Part shown: positions 39,304 through 49,600 of the stretch, in pieces
How positions within the stretch are numbered: the stretch's first letter is position 1
Layout of the letters: the number at the start of each line of letters is the position of its first letter
Origin: Haematococcus lacustris
Lineage: Eukaryota > Chlorophyta > Chlorophyceae > Chlamydomonadales > Haematococcaceae
Reading direction: 5' to 3'
Assembly: GCA_030144725.1 (NCBI GenBank)
Contig: JASKMD010000011.1
Span: forward strand, 6,716,812 to 6,780,811
DNA: 64,000 nucleotides
Position numbers and translations under genes: made by a program
The notes under the pieces: model-generated
The model's input: only the letters and a program-made list of their open reading frames with translations
What the model was told of the DNA's origin: nothing
Database searches by the model: none

Positions 39304-40958
39304 GCTGCGCTGACGCTGATGCCCTGCACCATGCTGCGCCGCACCATATCTGCAATGCGGCGGCTGCTGGGGTGTCCCAGCCTGTGGTGCCACAGCGCAG
39401 CACTCTGCTCAACACGCACTGCCATGCAAAGGCTGGGGGAGGTCTGAGCAGGGATTGGCTGCTGATCCAGCACCAGCAGGTCCAGCCCACCGCACAGGGT
39501 GGCTGTGAGGAGAGGTCTGCCTGCTGTGCCGGGCAGCGAGAGATCGCACCCCCCACTCCTAAAACGGGGAACCATCCCACCCCTGAGCGCCTTTCCCATG
39601 GACAGCAGGTTGGCAGAGGCATTGGGCACATACAGCACCCGCAGCAGCACAACCTCCCCAGCAGCTGTGCTGAATCTGACACTGCCCTCTCCCCATGCTG
39701 TCATCTGTGCCCCGTTGGCTACCTCTATGGCATGCGGGGGCTGTATCGGCTGGTAATCATGCAGAAGGTGTAGGTTGCATGTGAGGTGTCGGCTGCAGCC
39801 CGAGTCTAGCAGCCACTGTGTGCGCAGCGGTGTGGCTGTGGCTGCAGCGCCCGCAGCAGCTGCAGCTACATCTATTGCTGCAAAGGACATGGAGGGTGGG
39901 GTGGTGCTGCTGCTACCAGCCAGGTGAGCAGAGTGCCTGCCTGGACTGCTGCCACGCACTGCCGGTGTGGGTGGCCTGTGAGCCACTGAGCGGCCACGGC
40001 TGGGGCTGCCTGCTGCTGCCCCCCTGTCCCGTGGTGGTCTAGGGCACTCTGACTTGTAGTGCCCCAACTCACCGCAGTTGTAGCACTCTCTGCCCTCCCT
40101 ACCGGCTGAGTTCTGCCTACCCCGCCCCCTGCCCCGCCTGTGCCCCGCACCTCCTGCACCCCGCCCATGGCTGCCAACCCTGCCCGGCCCACCGTGTGCC
40201 AGAAGGGCGACGCCTCCCGCAGCTGACTGCCGGTGCTGCAGCACCTGCTCGTGCATCAGCAATGCTGGCAGCGCAGAGGCAAAGGTGACAGCTGCATCGC
40301 GTTGGGTGAGCATAGGGTTGGAGACGGGGTCAAACTCTGGCTGCAGGCCGCGCAGCGCAAAGTAGAGGGTGTCGACAATGGGTGGGCTGCCGGCTGGGTT
40401 TGCTTCTGCATGGAGCTGCTCTGCATGTGCCCAATACTCTGTGACTGACTGAGCCGGCAGCATACCAAGGCGTGTTACTTGCTCTAGCAGCACCCCCCTG
40501 CTGGCCAAGGCCCGCTGCGCGTGCAGGCCTGCCAGGGCATCCCACAGCCCTCGGGCCGTAGGGTTCGCCTCGCACACTGACCGGTATCGAGTGGCGTCCA
40601 CCGTCAGACAGATGAACGCGTGGGCCCGCAGGTCCTGGACGCGGTCCACAGTTGCTGGCGCAGCCAGCGGGGGAGCTGGAGTGACTGCGGGGTTAGCGGC
40701 CCGCGGGCGCGCTTGAGCAGAGGAGCCGGCTTCTGCCTGATCAGTGCCCTCGGGCACTAAAGGAGTAGTGCCCGCAGGCACTGACGCTCGGGTGCCCGCA
40801 GGCACTGTGGGAGTGGTGCCCGCAAGCACCGGTGCCACGATCACTGCGTCCAGCAGGCCAGCGAGGGCGAGCGCGTTCTTGCACTCCCAACTCCACTTCG
40901 AATAGTTGTGCCCCATCAGAGTCTCCACGTCCGCCGCAGCGGCGCGTACTGAAGTCAT
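39294..40958 (-). CDS. gag: Cop-1 Gag-protease
   Basis: Open frame from ATG 40958 (MTSVRAAAADVETLMGHNYS) of about 554 residues. It has a copia Gag region (YWAHAEQLHAEANPAGSPPI), a CCHC knuckle CYNCGELGHYKSEC, the aspartic protease motif WLLDSGCSRHLTCN, then the start of the GAG-pre-integrase domain (LWHHRLGHPSSRRIADMVRR). It ends GAG-TTT-TGA, where one extra T would explain the break; a programmed +1 shift at TTT-TGA is the alternative. The frame also extends upstream into the LTR without an ATG. Confidence 0.88.
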   Translation of the reverse strand: MTSVRAAAADVETLMGHNYSKWSWECKNALALAGLLDAVIVAPVLAGTTPTVPAGTRASVPAGTTPLVPEGTDQAEAGSSAQARPRAANPAVTPAPPLAAPATVDRVQDLRAHAFICLTVDATRYRSVCEANPTARGLWDALAGLHAQRALASRGVLLEQVTRLGMLPAQSVTEYWAHAEQLHAEANPAGSPPIVDTLYFALRGLQPEFDPVSNPMLTQRDAAVTFASALPALLMHEQVLQHRQSAAGGVALLAHGGPGRVGSHGRGAGGAGHRRGRGRGRQNSAGREGRECYNCGELGHYKSECPRPPRDRGAAAGSPSRGRSVAHRPPTPAVRGSSPGRHSAHLAGSSSTTPPSMSFAAIDVAAAAAGAAATATPLRTQWLLDSGCSRHLTCNLHLLHDYQPIQPPHAIEVANGAQMTAWGEGSVRFSTAAGEVVLLRVLYVPNASANLLSMGKALRGGMVPRFRSGGCDLSLPGTAGRPLLTATLCGGLDLLVLDQQPIPAQTSPSLCMAVRVEQSAALWHHRLGHPSSRRIADMVRRSMVQGISVSAAEF

Positions 40959-41004
40959 TCCTCGGTGGCCCTTTCCTCGGTTAGAAGCCACTCGCACTGG
41001 CAAT

Positions 41005-41020
41005 GGGTGGGCCCATAACC
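41005..41020 (-). promoter_or_regulatory. Cop-1 primer-binding site (initiator tRNA-Met half)
   Basis: Minus strand GGTTATGGGCCCACCC, directly after the LTR. Its complement GGGCCCATAACC matches the anticodon stem-loop of eukaryotic initiator tRNA-Met, as in copia elements primed by a half-tRNA. Confidence 0.7.
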
Positions 41021-41260
41021 TGCGCGAGGGCACGACCGTGCCTTGTTACAAGTGTAAAGAGAAGAACAATTATATGCACATGTTGAGCGACTAGGCTGTA
41101 ACTATGTGCATAGCAATGCGGAACAACACCATACCTGCGCGAGGGCACGACCGTGCCGTCGTGCCTCACGCAGGAGTCTGCTTAAGTCCTACCGGTCACA
41201 CAAACACACACTACCCGGTGACGAAGAGTCGCCTCAATGGCTTGACTGTATTCTCTAACA
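41021..41260 (-). repeat. Cop-1 5' LTR
   Basis: 240 bp, TGTTAGAGAATACAG to CCCTCGCGCA on the minus strand; one difference from the 3' LTR. Confidence 0.92.
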
Positions 41261-41667
41261 GGGTCGGGACCCCTCATGGCCCGGGCCCTTCCTGACACCT
41301 GGCGCGAGACCTGCCTAACCCTCCCTCCAAGCAAGCAGAGCATCTCACTAAGGTGTCAGCAACACCGTACGTGGACTTTGTTTCGCTACCGTGCACTCTG
41401 CTGAAGCCTAGACCCCATCTTTCCGGGGTATTTGTCAAGCCCTTGAATCTTTCGGCCAATGGTCCTTTCCGCGTGCTTCCACCTTTGTCGGATAGCTGGG
41501 CGGGTCTATATTCCGGGTTGTGCTCCAGGCATACTCCATCACCTTGTGTGGTACACACAATGACAAAATGTGGCAGCGGGTGAATGTGGCATGGGCCGAT
41601 CTCATCACAGGGGCGATTGGCGGCGTCCTTGAGCACAACCCGGATGGGTTAGACCCTGTGACTAAAT
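41261..41667. other. Unidentified segment right of Cop-1
   Basis: Continues the segment left of Cop-1. Plus-strand frames include YVDFVSLPCTLLKPRPHLSG (from 41353) and, in another frame, VNVAWADLITGAIGGVLEHN up to a TAG at about 41668. These look like decayed coding sequence, but I recognise no family. Confidence 0.4.
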
Positions 41668-43424
41668 AGTTTTTCATATTTCATGTCTAACTTGCATGCC
41701 GATTTGCAGGTTCGTGCCGCCCCATTGCATCCCCACCCCTCAGCCGAGCAGCCGAGCAGCCGAACTGCCCTCAATTCGCGGCACGCTTCTAGGTGGGCAC
41801 CTAGCCATGCAGCCAACGTTCGGCCTTGCCGACAACCCCACAGCCACGCGGACAGCCTTGCATATGTAAGCCCCCGAGCACACTAGTAGCAAGATCTCAC
41901 TAGCGTCCGTAGACATTTACGCAGCCAAGATTTAGCATGCAACATAGCATAGCATGATTTAGCATGCAACATAGCCACGCAGCGCTACGCAACCGTAGCC
42001 GTCATTTTATTGGCTCTTGCTACTAGCCTCCGTTGCTCTTCCGTTGCTCTCAGCCAAAACCCTCCCATGCCCCTTGTTTGTTGCAGGTCTGACCCCTCTC
42101 TCACTCACCAGCCTAAAGCCTTGGGCGGGAGTAAAGAGCAACAGCAACAACCAGCATGAGGAGACGGGGGAGGAGGTTGAGTCAGCCCTCGCACTTCGCA
42201 CCTCGCAGAACTTCCTCCCTTTCCCCATCCCACCACCTCCCTACCCATCTCTCCCAAGCTGATGCCTCCCCTCCCGCTCCCCCTTCTGCCATTACCCCCT
42301 TCCGCCTTGAGACCCCTGCTGCCCTCCTCCCCTTCTCCCACCCCCTTCCCTCCCCATCGCAGCCCCCGTCTTGGGCATGCACTACCTCCCAAGCCATTAT
42401 TAGCTCCCTCTCCCTCACTATCATCGTCCCTCTCCCTCCCCCTTCCCCTTCCCCAACGGAGAAACGTCACACAATCAAGAATGGTCACACTCCTACTACA
42501 GCAAATGGTAACCCCAGCCCCCAGCTAACCTTGCAGTTATGTGCCTCTATGTACCCAGTCTAAACGCTTGCATGCCCCTTGTTTGTTGCAGGATTAATAG
42601 TCACACCCTTCACCCTCTGCCCCGCCGCACTTCCCTCACCCTACTAACCTCCCCCCACCTGCACTATGATGCAACCCCCTCCCTCCCTACCTACCGTGAA
42701 GCCTGGAGATGGCCCCCACCCCCCTCAACCCCCCACCCCCATACACCTCCCAAGCCATCAGTAGCAGTCAGGAGCCCAGGAGGTATAGCGACTAGACAGA
42801 CTAGACAGGAGGTATCGCGACAGGACTAGCACTCTCACAGGCTACTACAACCATACTCCCCACCCCATCGTGGTCATAGCACTTTCATCCATGCAGGTGC
42901 AACATGGCGTGCGTTAAGGCATGCTATGAGGCAGGTTGTGCATGGAGCGAGCCGCCATGAGTCGACTGTTGTGTGGTACTGCGACGATGCAGCCCCTGTA
43001 TACTTGCAGCCAGGAGCAGCAGCCAAGTGCAGCCAGGAGCAGCGGCCAACAAACAGCCGAGGGGAACAGCCAAGATGTGCAGCAAGGAGGCTCATCTAGG
43101 AGCCGCCGCCATAAGTCATATGGCGCAGCTACCTAGGTGGCGCATGACGTGAGCAGCTAGCATGAGGCAGGTGGTGCATGATGTGTGCAGCCAGCTGTCA
43201 GCTGCTGTGTGGTAGGTGAAGCGTGGCGTAAGCAACCAGGAGCTTGGAGCCCAGCCTAGCTATGTTGTTACTTTGTAGTTGTGGTGGCAGTCACCTCGTT
43301 GTGTGTTGTATTGTCCCCTTGTTGTGTTGTTGTTGTTGTTGTCGCCTTTCTTTCAAGACATGTGCTGAACATCCCCGTGAAGTGATGGTGCATCATGCAG
43401 GTGTTTAGCAATCCATAAGTTAGT
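41668..43424. other. E4 interior
   Basis: 41668-41740 matches E2 (26937-27000, inverted). Two acceptor-like modules CCTTGTTTGTTGCAGG lie at about 42073 and 42577, each followed by C/T-rich sequence. 43227-43424 is the segment reused at 52974-53170. No gene recognised. Confidence 0.5.
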
Positions 43425-45905
43425 AAGTCAACATAGTTAGTTAGTTTAGTAAGTCAGTACTGAAAGTTAGTCGGTCAACACTAAAAGTTACTCAGTTAGC
43501 ACTAAAAGTTAGTCAGTCAGCACTGAAAGTGGGTCAGTCAGCACTGAAAGTAAGGTGGTCAGCACTGAAAGTTGGTCAGTCAGCACTGAAAGTTAGGTAG
43601 TCACCACTGAAAGTTAGTGAGTTAAGTTATTCAGCACAGAGTGTAAGGTGGTCAGCACTGAAAGTGGGTCAGTCAGCACTGAATAATAGGTAGTCAGCAC
43701 TGTAAGTTAGTGAGTCAGCACTGAAAATAAAGTAGTCAGCACTGACAGTTAGGTTGTCAGCACTGATAATTAGGTAGTCAGCACTGATAATTAGGTAGTC
43801 AGCACTGACAGTTAGGTAGTCAGCACTGATAACTAGGTAGTCAGCACTGATAATTAGGTAGTCAGCACTGATAATTAGGTAGTCAGCACTGATAATTAGG
43901 TAGTCAGCACTGAAAGTGGGTCAGTCAGCACTGTCAGTTAGGTTGTCAGCACTGATAATTAGGTAGTCAGCACTGACAGTTAGGTAGTCAGCACTGACAG
44001 TTACGTAGTCAGCACTGATAATTAGGTAGTCAGCACTGATAATTAGGTAGTCAGCACTGACAGGTAGGTAGTCAGCACTGATAATTGGGTAGTCAGCACT
44101 GAAAGTGGGTCAGTCAGCACTGTCAGTTAGGTAGTCAGCACTGATAATTAGGTAGTCAGCACTGACAGTTAGGTAGTCAGCACTGATAATTAGGTAGTCA
44201 GCACTGATAATTAGGTAGTCAGCACTGATAATTAGGTAGTCAGCACTGTCAGTTAGGTTGTCAGCACTGATAATTAGGTAGTCATCACTGATAATTAGGT
44301 AGTCAGCACTGATAATTAGGTAGTCATCACTGATAATTAGGTAGTCAGCACTGATAATTAGGTAGTCAGCACTGATAATTAGGTAGTCAGCACTGATAAT
44401 TAGGTAGTCATCACTGATAATTAGGTAGTCAGCACTGACAGTTAGGTAGTCAGCACTGACAGTTACGTAGTCAGCACTGATAATTAGGTAGTCAGCACTG
44501 ATAATTAGGTAGTCAGCACTGTCAGTTAGGTAGTCAGCACTGATAATTAGGTAGTCAGCACTGATAATTAGGTAGTCAGCACTGATAATTAGGTAGTCAG
44601 CACTGACAGGTAGGTAGTCAGCACTGATAATTAGGTAGTCATCACTGATAATTAGGTAGTCAGCACTGATAATTAGGTAGTCAGCACTGTCAGTTAGGTA
44701 GTCAGCACTGTCAGTTAGGTAGTCAGCACTGACAGTTACGTAGTCAGCACTGATAATTAGGTAGTCAGCACTGTCAGTTAGGTAGTCAGCACTGTCAGTT
44801 AGGTTGTCAGCACTGATAATTAGGTAGTCATCACTGATAATTAGGTAGTCAGCACTGATAATTAGGTAGTCAGCACTGACAGTTAGGTAGTCAGCACTGT
44901 CAGTTAGGTAGTCAGCACTGATAATTAGGTAGTCAGCACTGACAGTTAGGTAGTCAGCACTGATAATTAGGTAGTCAGCACTGATAATTAGGTAGTCAGC
45001 ACTGATAATTAGGTAGTCAGCACTGTCAGTTAGGTTGTCAGCACTGATAATTAGGTAGTCATCACTGATAATTAGGTAGTCAGCACTGATAATTAGGTAG
45101 TCATCACTGATAATTAGGTAGTCAGCACTGATAATTAGGTAGTCAGCACTGATAATTAGGTAGTCAGCACTGATAATTAGGTAGTCATCACTGATAATTA
45201 GGTAGTCAGCACTGACAGTTAGGTAGTCAGCACTGACAGTTACGTAGTCAGCACTGATAATTAGGTAGTCAGCACTGATAATTAGGTAGTCAGCACTGTC
45301 AGTTAGGTAGTCAGCACTGATAATTAGGTAGTCAGCACTGATAATTAGGTAGTCAGCACTGATAATTAGGTAGTTATCACTGTCAGTTAGGTAGTCAGCA
45401 CTGTCAGTTAGGTAGTCAGCACTGACAGTTACGTAGTCAGCACTGATAATTAGGTAGTCAGCACTGTCAGTTAGGTAGTCAGCACTGTCAGTTAGGTTGT
45501 CAGCACTGATAATTAGGTAGTCATCACTGATAATTAGGTAGTCAGCACTGATAATTAGGTAGTCAGCACTGACAGTTAGGTTGTCAGCACTGATAATTAG
45601 GTAGTCAGCACTGATAATTAGGTAGTCAGCACTGACAGTTAGGTTGTCAGCACTGATAATTAGGTAGTCAGCACTGAAAGTGGGTCAGTCAGCACTGTCA
45701 ATTAGGTTGTCAGCACTGATAATTAGGTAGTCAGCACTGAAAATGGGTCAGTCAGCACTGACAGCTAGGTTGTCAGCACTGATAATTAGGTAGTCAGCAC
45801 TGATAATTAGGTAGTCAGCACTGAAAGTGGGTCAGTCAGTACTGAAAGTGGGTCAGTCAGTACTGAAAGTTAGGTTGTAAGCACTGACTGTGGATCAGTC
45901 AGCAC
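43425..45905. repeat. 21-bp array, module A (GTCAGCACTGATAATTAGGTA)
   Basis: About 118 units of 21 bp, with alternatives GACAGTTAGGTA, GTCAGTTAGGTA and AAAGTGGGTCA, and more diverged units at the outer edge. The block lies next to the right end of E4, as the subterminal arrays of E1 and E2 do. Confidence 0.95.
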
Positions 45906-46065
45906 TGACGTGGGGGGCTGTCAGTACTGACAACTCTGTATCTCCTCAGCCCGATTTTTCCTCGATTTTTGGTTTTCACCATAACTCTTACAATGTTCTA
46001 AAAATGCTATGTACCAAGTTTCATGTCAAAATATTGAACTTTACATGTGCTAGTTTCTACGAGTG
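45906..46065 (-). repeat. E4 right terminal region
   Basis: About 160 bp ending GCTAGTTTCTACGAGTG. Repeated almost unchanged at 55736-55897 and 57874-58035 in the duplicated modules. Confidence 0.85.
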
Positions 46066-46310
46066 CTTGTGTGCATGTTGTTGTTGTGCAGGGGTGCAGC
46101 AGCCTCTTGGCAGTGGTGTGGCGATGGAGCAGTGGTGCAAGCCAGGATCAGCAGCCACAAGGCCGTAGCAGCTTGGTGGCAGCCAGCTTACATGCAGGAG
46201 CCAGCTGACATGCAGCAGCCAGCTGACAGCCTAAATGATCGCAGTAGATGGATGTGATGTATGTAGTTGGATGTAGCAAACATAGAGAAGGTTATTTATG
46301 CTCGTGTTAG
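46066..46310. repeat. E3 right arm segment before Cop-2
   Basis: Reverse complement of about 34235-34480. The last five bases (GTTAG) are the Cop-2 target duplicate. Confidence 0.85.
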
Positions 46311-46572
46311 TGTTAGTTGCACACCCTCCCGGTGCAGCTGAGATCTAGCACCGGGATTGTAGGGTGTGATTGCCAGCGGTCCGGCCGCGAAGAGTGCGAG
46401 TGTGACTGCCGTATTTAGGGCAGGCACCTGGCAGTCGTAGGCACCCTGAACTGGTGTCCGCGTCTGCCCGTGCTCTTCTAACAGGTAGGCGCGAAGCTAC
46501 GCGCCAGCCTGTTATGGCAGATCACTGTAATACCCTGAACTGGTGTCCGCGTCTGCCCGTGCTCTTCTAACA
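46311..46572 (+). repeat. Cop-2 5' LTR
   Basis: 262 bp, TGTTAGTTGC to CTTCTAACA. A stretch of about 40 bp (CCCTGAACTGGTGTCCGCGT and the following bases) is repeated within the LTR, the second copy forming its 3' end. Confidence 0.95.
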
Positions 46573-46586
46573 GGTTATGGGCCCAC
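46573..46586 (+). promoter_or_regulatory. Cop-2 primer-binding site (initiator tRNA-Met half)
   Basis: GGTTATGGGCCCAC directly after the LTR, identical to the site of Cop-1 and complementary to the anticodon arm of initiator tRNA-Met. Confidence 0.72.
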
Positions 46587-46659
46587 GCGCTGACGCGCGA
46601 TAGGACGCCAGTAAGTTGCTGGCTAGGGTTCGTGTGGTTGACAGCCGAGTCGACCAGCG

Positions 46660-49600
46660 ATGGCAGCTTCACCCGTTATCTCTGGCAATCTGCCAACTAT
46701 TCTCGACGACGACAACTGGCCGATCTGGAGCATCCGCACAGAAGGCCTGCTGATCGAAGCAGGCCTCTGGTCGGTCGTCGCCGACGGCGTCACCCCCTTA
46801 CCCACCGCGCCAGCAGCAAACGCCACTCAGCAGGAGCAAGCTGCGTATACTGCTGATCTAGCCCGCTCTCGTGCAGAAGCAGCCCTGGATCGCAAAGCCA
46901 AAGCCTTCATCCAGCGCCACGTCTCTAATCTCCACATCTTCACCGTCAAGTCAGCGGACTCAGCGCAAGACGCCTGGGAAACCCTTGAGTCTCAATTCAC
47001 CCAAGCGTCAGTCGCGCGACAGTCGCAGCTGCAGCAGCAACTCAGCCTACTGCGCATGGAGCCAGGCGAGTCGGTAGCGCGCTTCTATGCGCGCCTACAG
47101 CAGCTGCTTACGGAGCTCGAGGCTTGCAGCTGTGATGTCTCCGAGTCCACAATCGTGCTAGCCATCCTGGCAGCCCTCCCACCTGAGTATGAGGGCATTG
47201 TCGAGCGACTGCGCTATGATCAGACCAGCGGCGACCTGACTGTCAGCCGCATCAAGCGGGTGCTGCTGCAGAAGGAAGCAGACCTGCTCACCAAGCAGAT
47301 GGTGCAGCTCAGCCCCTCCTCATCCTCACTCTGGGCCTACTCCACCCCTGAAAACAGGGGGGCAAGCAGCTCAGGCTGGCAGACAAGCAGGAGCAGAAGC
47401 AAGCAGTCAGCTCGTGAGCAGCAGCAGACCAGGGTCCAGTCACCAGACAGGTCCACTAGAGATGCCAGCTCACATGCTCACATGACCTGCCACTACTGTG
47501 CCAAACCTGGTCACATCATGTCAGAGTGCTTCACCTTTGACAGGGACCAGCGCAAACGTATGAGGACACTGTTCAGCAACCCTGCCAAGTCCAGCAGCCC
47601 AGGCAGGAAGCCTAGTCCAGCCAGGAGCTCTAGCCCAGCCAGGCCAGCAAGCCCTAACAGAGGCAGAACCCAGACCCCAGGCAGGACAGCAGCTCACAGC
47701 CCATCCAGGGAACCCACTCTGTACACTGCCTCTGCATGCTCTGATGATGATGATGGTGACACGCAGATGCTCCAGCCCAGACTGAACTTCAACAGTGACT
47801 TGTACAACCCTTTCTTCATTGATTCAGGTGCCTCCCAGCACATCATCAAGGACCTGCAGTTCTTTCACAGCTACACAGCCTTTCCACCTCACCAGCACAG
47901 ACGCATCAAGCTGGCAGCTGAGGGACACAGCGTCTGGGCAGTGGGATCTGGCAATGTTTTCCTCAGCACCAAGCGTGGTTTGTGGCTCCTAGGCCATGCT
48001 CTGTATGTGCCTGACAGCAAGCAGAACTTTATCTCAGTTGCAGCAGCCACAGACGATGGCAGCAGCTTCCTGTTCAGAGATGACACCTGCCTGATCAGAT
48101 GCAACCAGTTTGGCAGCATGCTCAGGGTCAATGCTCACAAGAACAGAAACACCTACATCCTGGCAGCTGTCCCAATGCCAGATGGCCCTGATACAGACTC
48201 TGAGCCAGAGCAGCTATACCACATCCAGCAGTCAGCCCTACAGCCAGATAAGAGGGTGCGGCTGGAGCCTCTCACCACCGTACCTGCACCAACTGCCTGC
48301 AGCGCCACATCCACCTCTCCTCAGGTGTGGCATCAGCGTTTATGTCATGCCTCATATGCAGCACTTGCACGCATGCAGTCAGCAGGCATGGTGAAGGGAG
48401 TACCCACCACAGCAGCACAGTTTCGAGCAGCTGCCTCTGACCCAGCTGTATGTGTAGGATGTGTCAAGGGCAAACAGAGCAAGAATGTGGCATTTGCAGA
48501 CCCATCCCCCAATGCAGCACCAGTGACAGCGCCATTAGGACTAATTCACATGGATGTCTGTGGTCCCATGCATGCTAGGGCCAGGGACGGCAGCCTGTAT
48601 GTAGCAACCTTCCTTGATGAGCATACCAAGCTGTCTGTATGTGTGCCCATCAGCAGTAAAGCTCAGGTACCTGACGTGGTTAAGACAGTCATTGAGCAGC
48701 TTGAGAATCAGTCAGGCTTCCGCTGCAAGGCCATCCGCACAGACAATGGCACTGAGTATGTGAACAGCCGCATGAAAGAGTACTGCAGCAGCAAAGGCAT
48801 TGTACACCAGCACTCAGCGCCTTACAGCCCCCAACAGAATGGTGCAGCTGAGCGCCTGAATAGGACTATCTTTGAGAAGGCCCGCAGCATCTTGCATGCA
48901 GCTGATATGTCTCTCAGCTTCCGGGCACATGCAGCAGTGTTTGCTAATCATGTCAGATGCCTGCTCCCTGTGTCAGGCCAGCCACTCACACCTTGGGAAG
49001 CCTTCTATGGTGTAAAACCTGATCTGTCTGGCCTCAGGGTGTTTGGCTGCAGAGTTTGGCTCCATGTGCCTGATCACCAGCGCAGCAAGCTACAGGCCAA
49101 GTCAGTTGAGGGTTTGTTCTTGGGCTATGAGCCAGGCTCTAAGTCTTACAAGGTCTTGGTCAATGGCAAAGAGACCTGCAGCAAAGACATAGTGTTTGAT
49201 GAGCTGTCAGTCCTACAGCCTGCTTGCCAGCAGAAAGAGCCAGCCCAGCCTGTGTTTCTCCTACCCCTCCCACCCAGCCCATCTCAGCCAGCATCCCCAG
49301 TAGCTCCTGCTGAAGGGGGCAACAGTCTGCAGCAGACCAGCAGCAGTAGCTCTGAGGACAGTGGGAGCAGCAGCAGCAGCAGCAGCAGCAGGCCAAGCAG
49401 CAGTGCACAGCAACCTCGGTCCAGACCTCTAGCTGGCATAGGTGCACAGCAAGACAGCAGCAGCGAGCCAGAGCAGGATGTCAGTGCAAGCGAGCCTGAG
49501 CAAGTCAGCCTCACCGCCAGATATGAGCCAGGCTCCCACATGTGGCATCAACAGCAACTACAGCTCATTGACAGACTACCCAGACCAGGAATAGGCAGGT

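Larger units (their letters stand above)
35972..41260 (-). mobile_element. Ty1/copia retrotransposon Cop-1
   Basis: Minus-strand element of 5289 bp with 240-bp LTRs (TGTTAGAG...CTCGCGCA) differing at one position that I can see (about 36134 versus 41183). GAG-protease and integrase-RT-RNase H frames are separated by a frameshift. The direct repeats flanking it are 16 bp long (35956-35971 and 41261-41276), much longer than the usual 5-bp duplication. Confidence 0.92.
35467..46065. mobile_element. E4, CACTC-type element inside E3
   Basis: Left end CACTCGTGTAAAAGATG at 35467, right end GCTAGTTTCTACGAGTG at 46065. The uninterrupted site in the left arm of E3 defines both edges and a CT duplication (35465-35466 and 46066-46067). 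The inverted ends match over only about 7 bp, so the left end may be rearranged. It contains sequence shared with E2, the Cop-1 retrotransposon in an unidentified insert (35706-41667), splice-like modules (42000-42600) and a 2.5-kb 21-bp array beside the right end. Confidence 0.7.

Noticed and set aside
39303..39682. The first 126 residues of the long Cop-1 pol frame (MSDSAQLLGRLCCCG...)
   Set aside because: They overlap the protease/pre-integrase coding region in another frame and match no family; true homology starts at the frameshift point.
45890..46168. A 92-codon frame (MDQSALTWGAVST...) conserved at 45890, 55721 and 57859
   Set aside because: The three copies are products of the recent tandem duplication, so conservation is not evidence of selection; it runs across the E4 end into the E3 arm.
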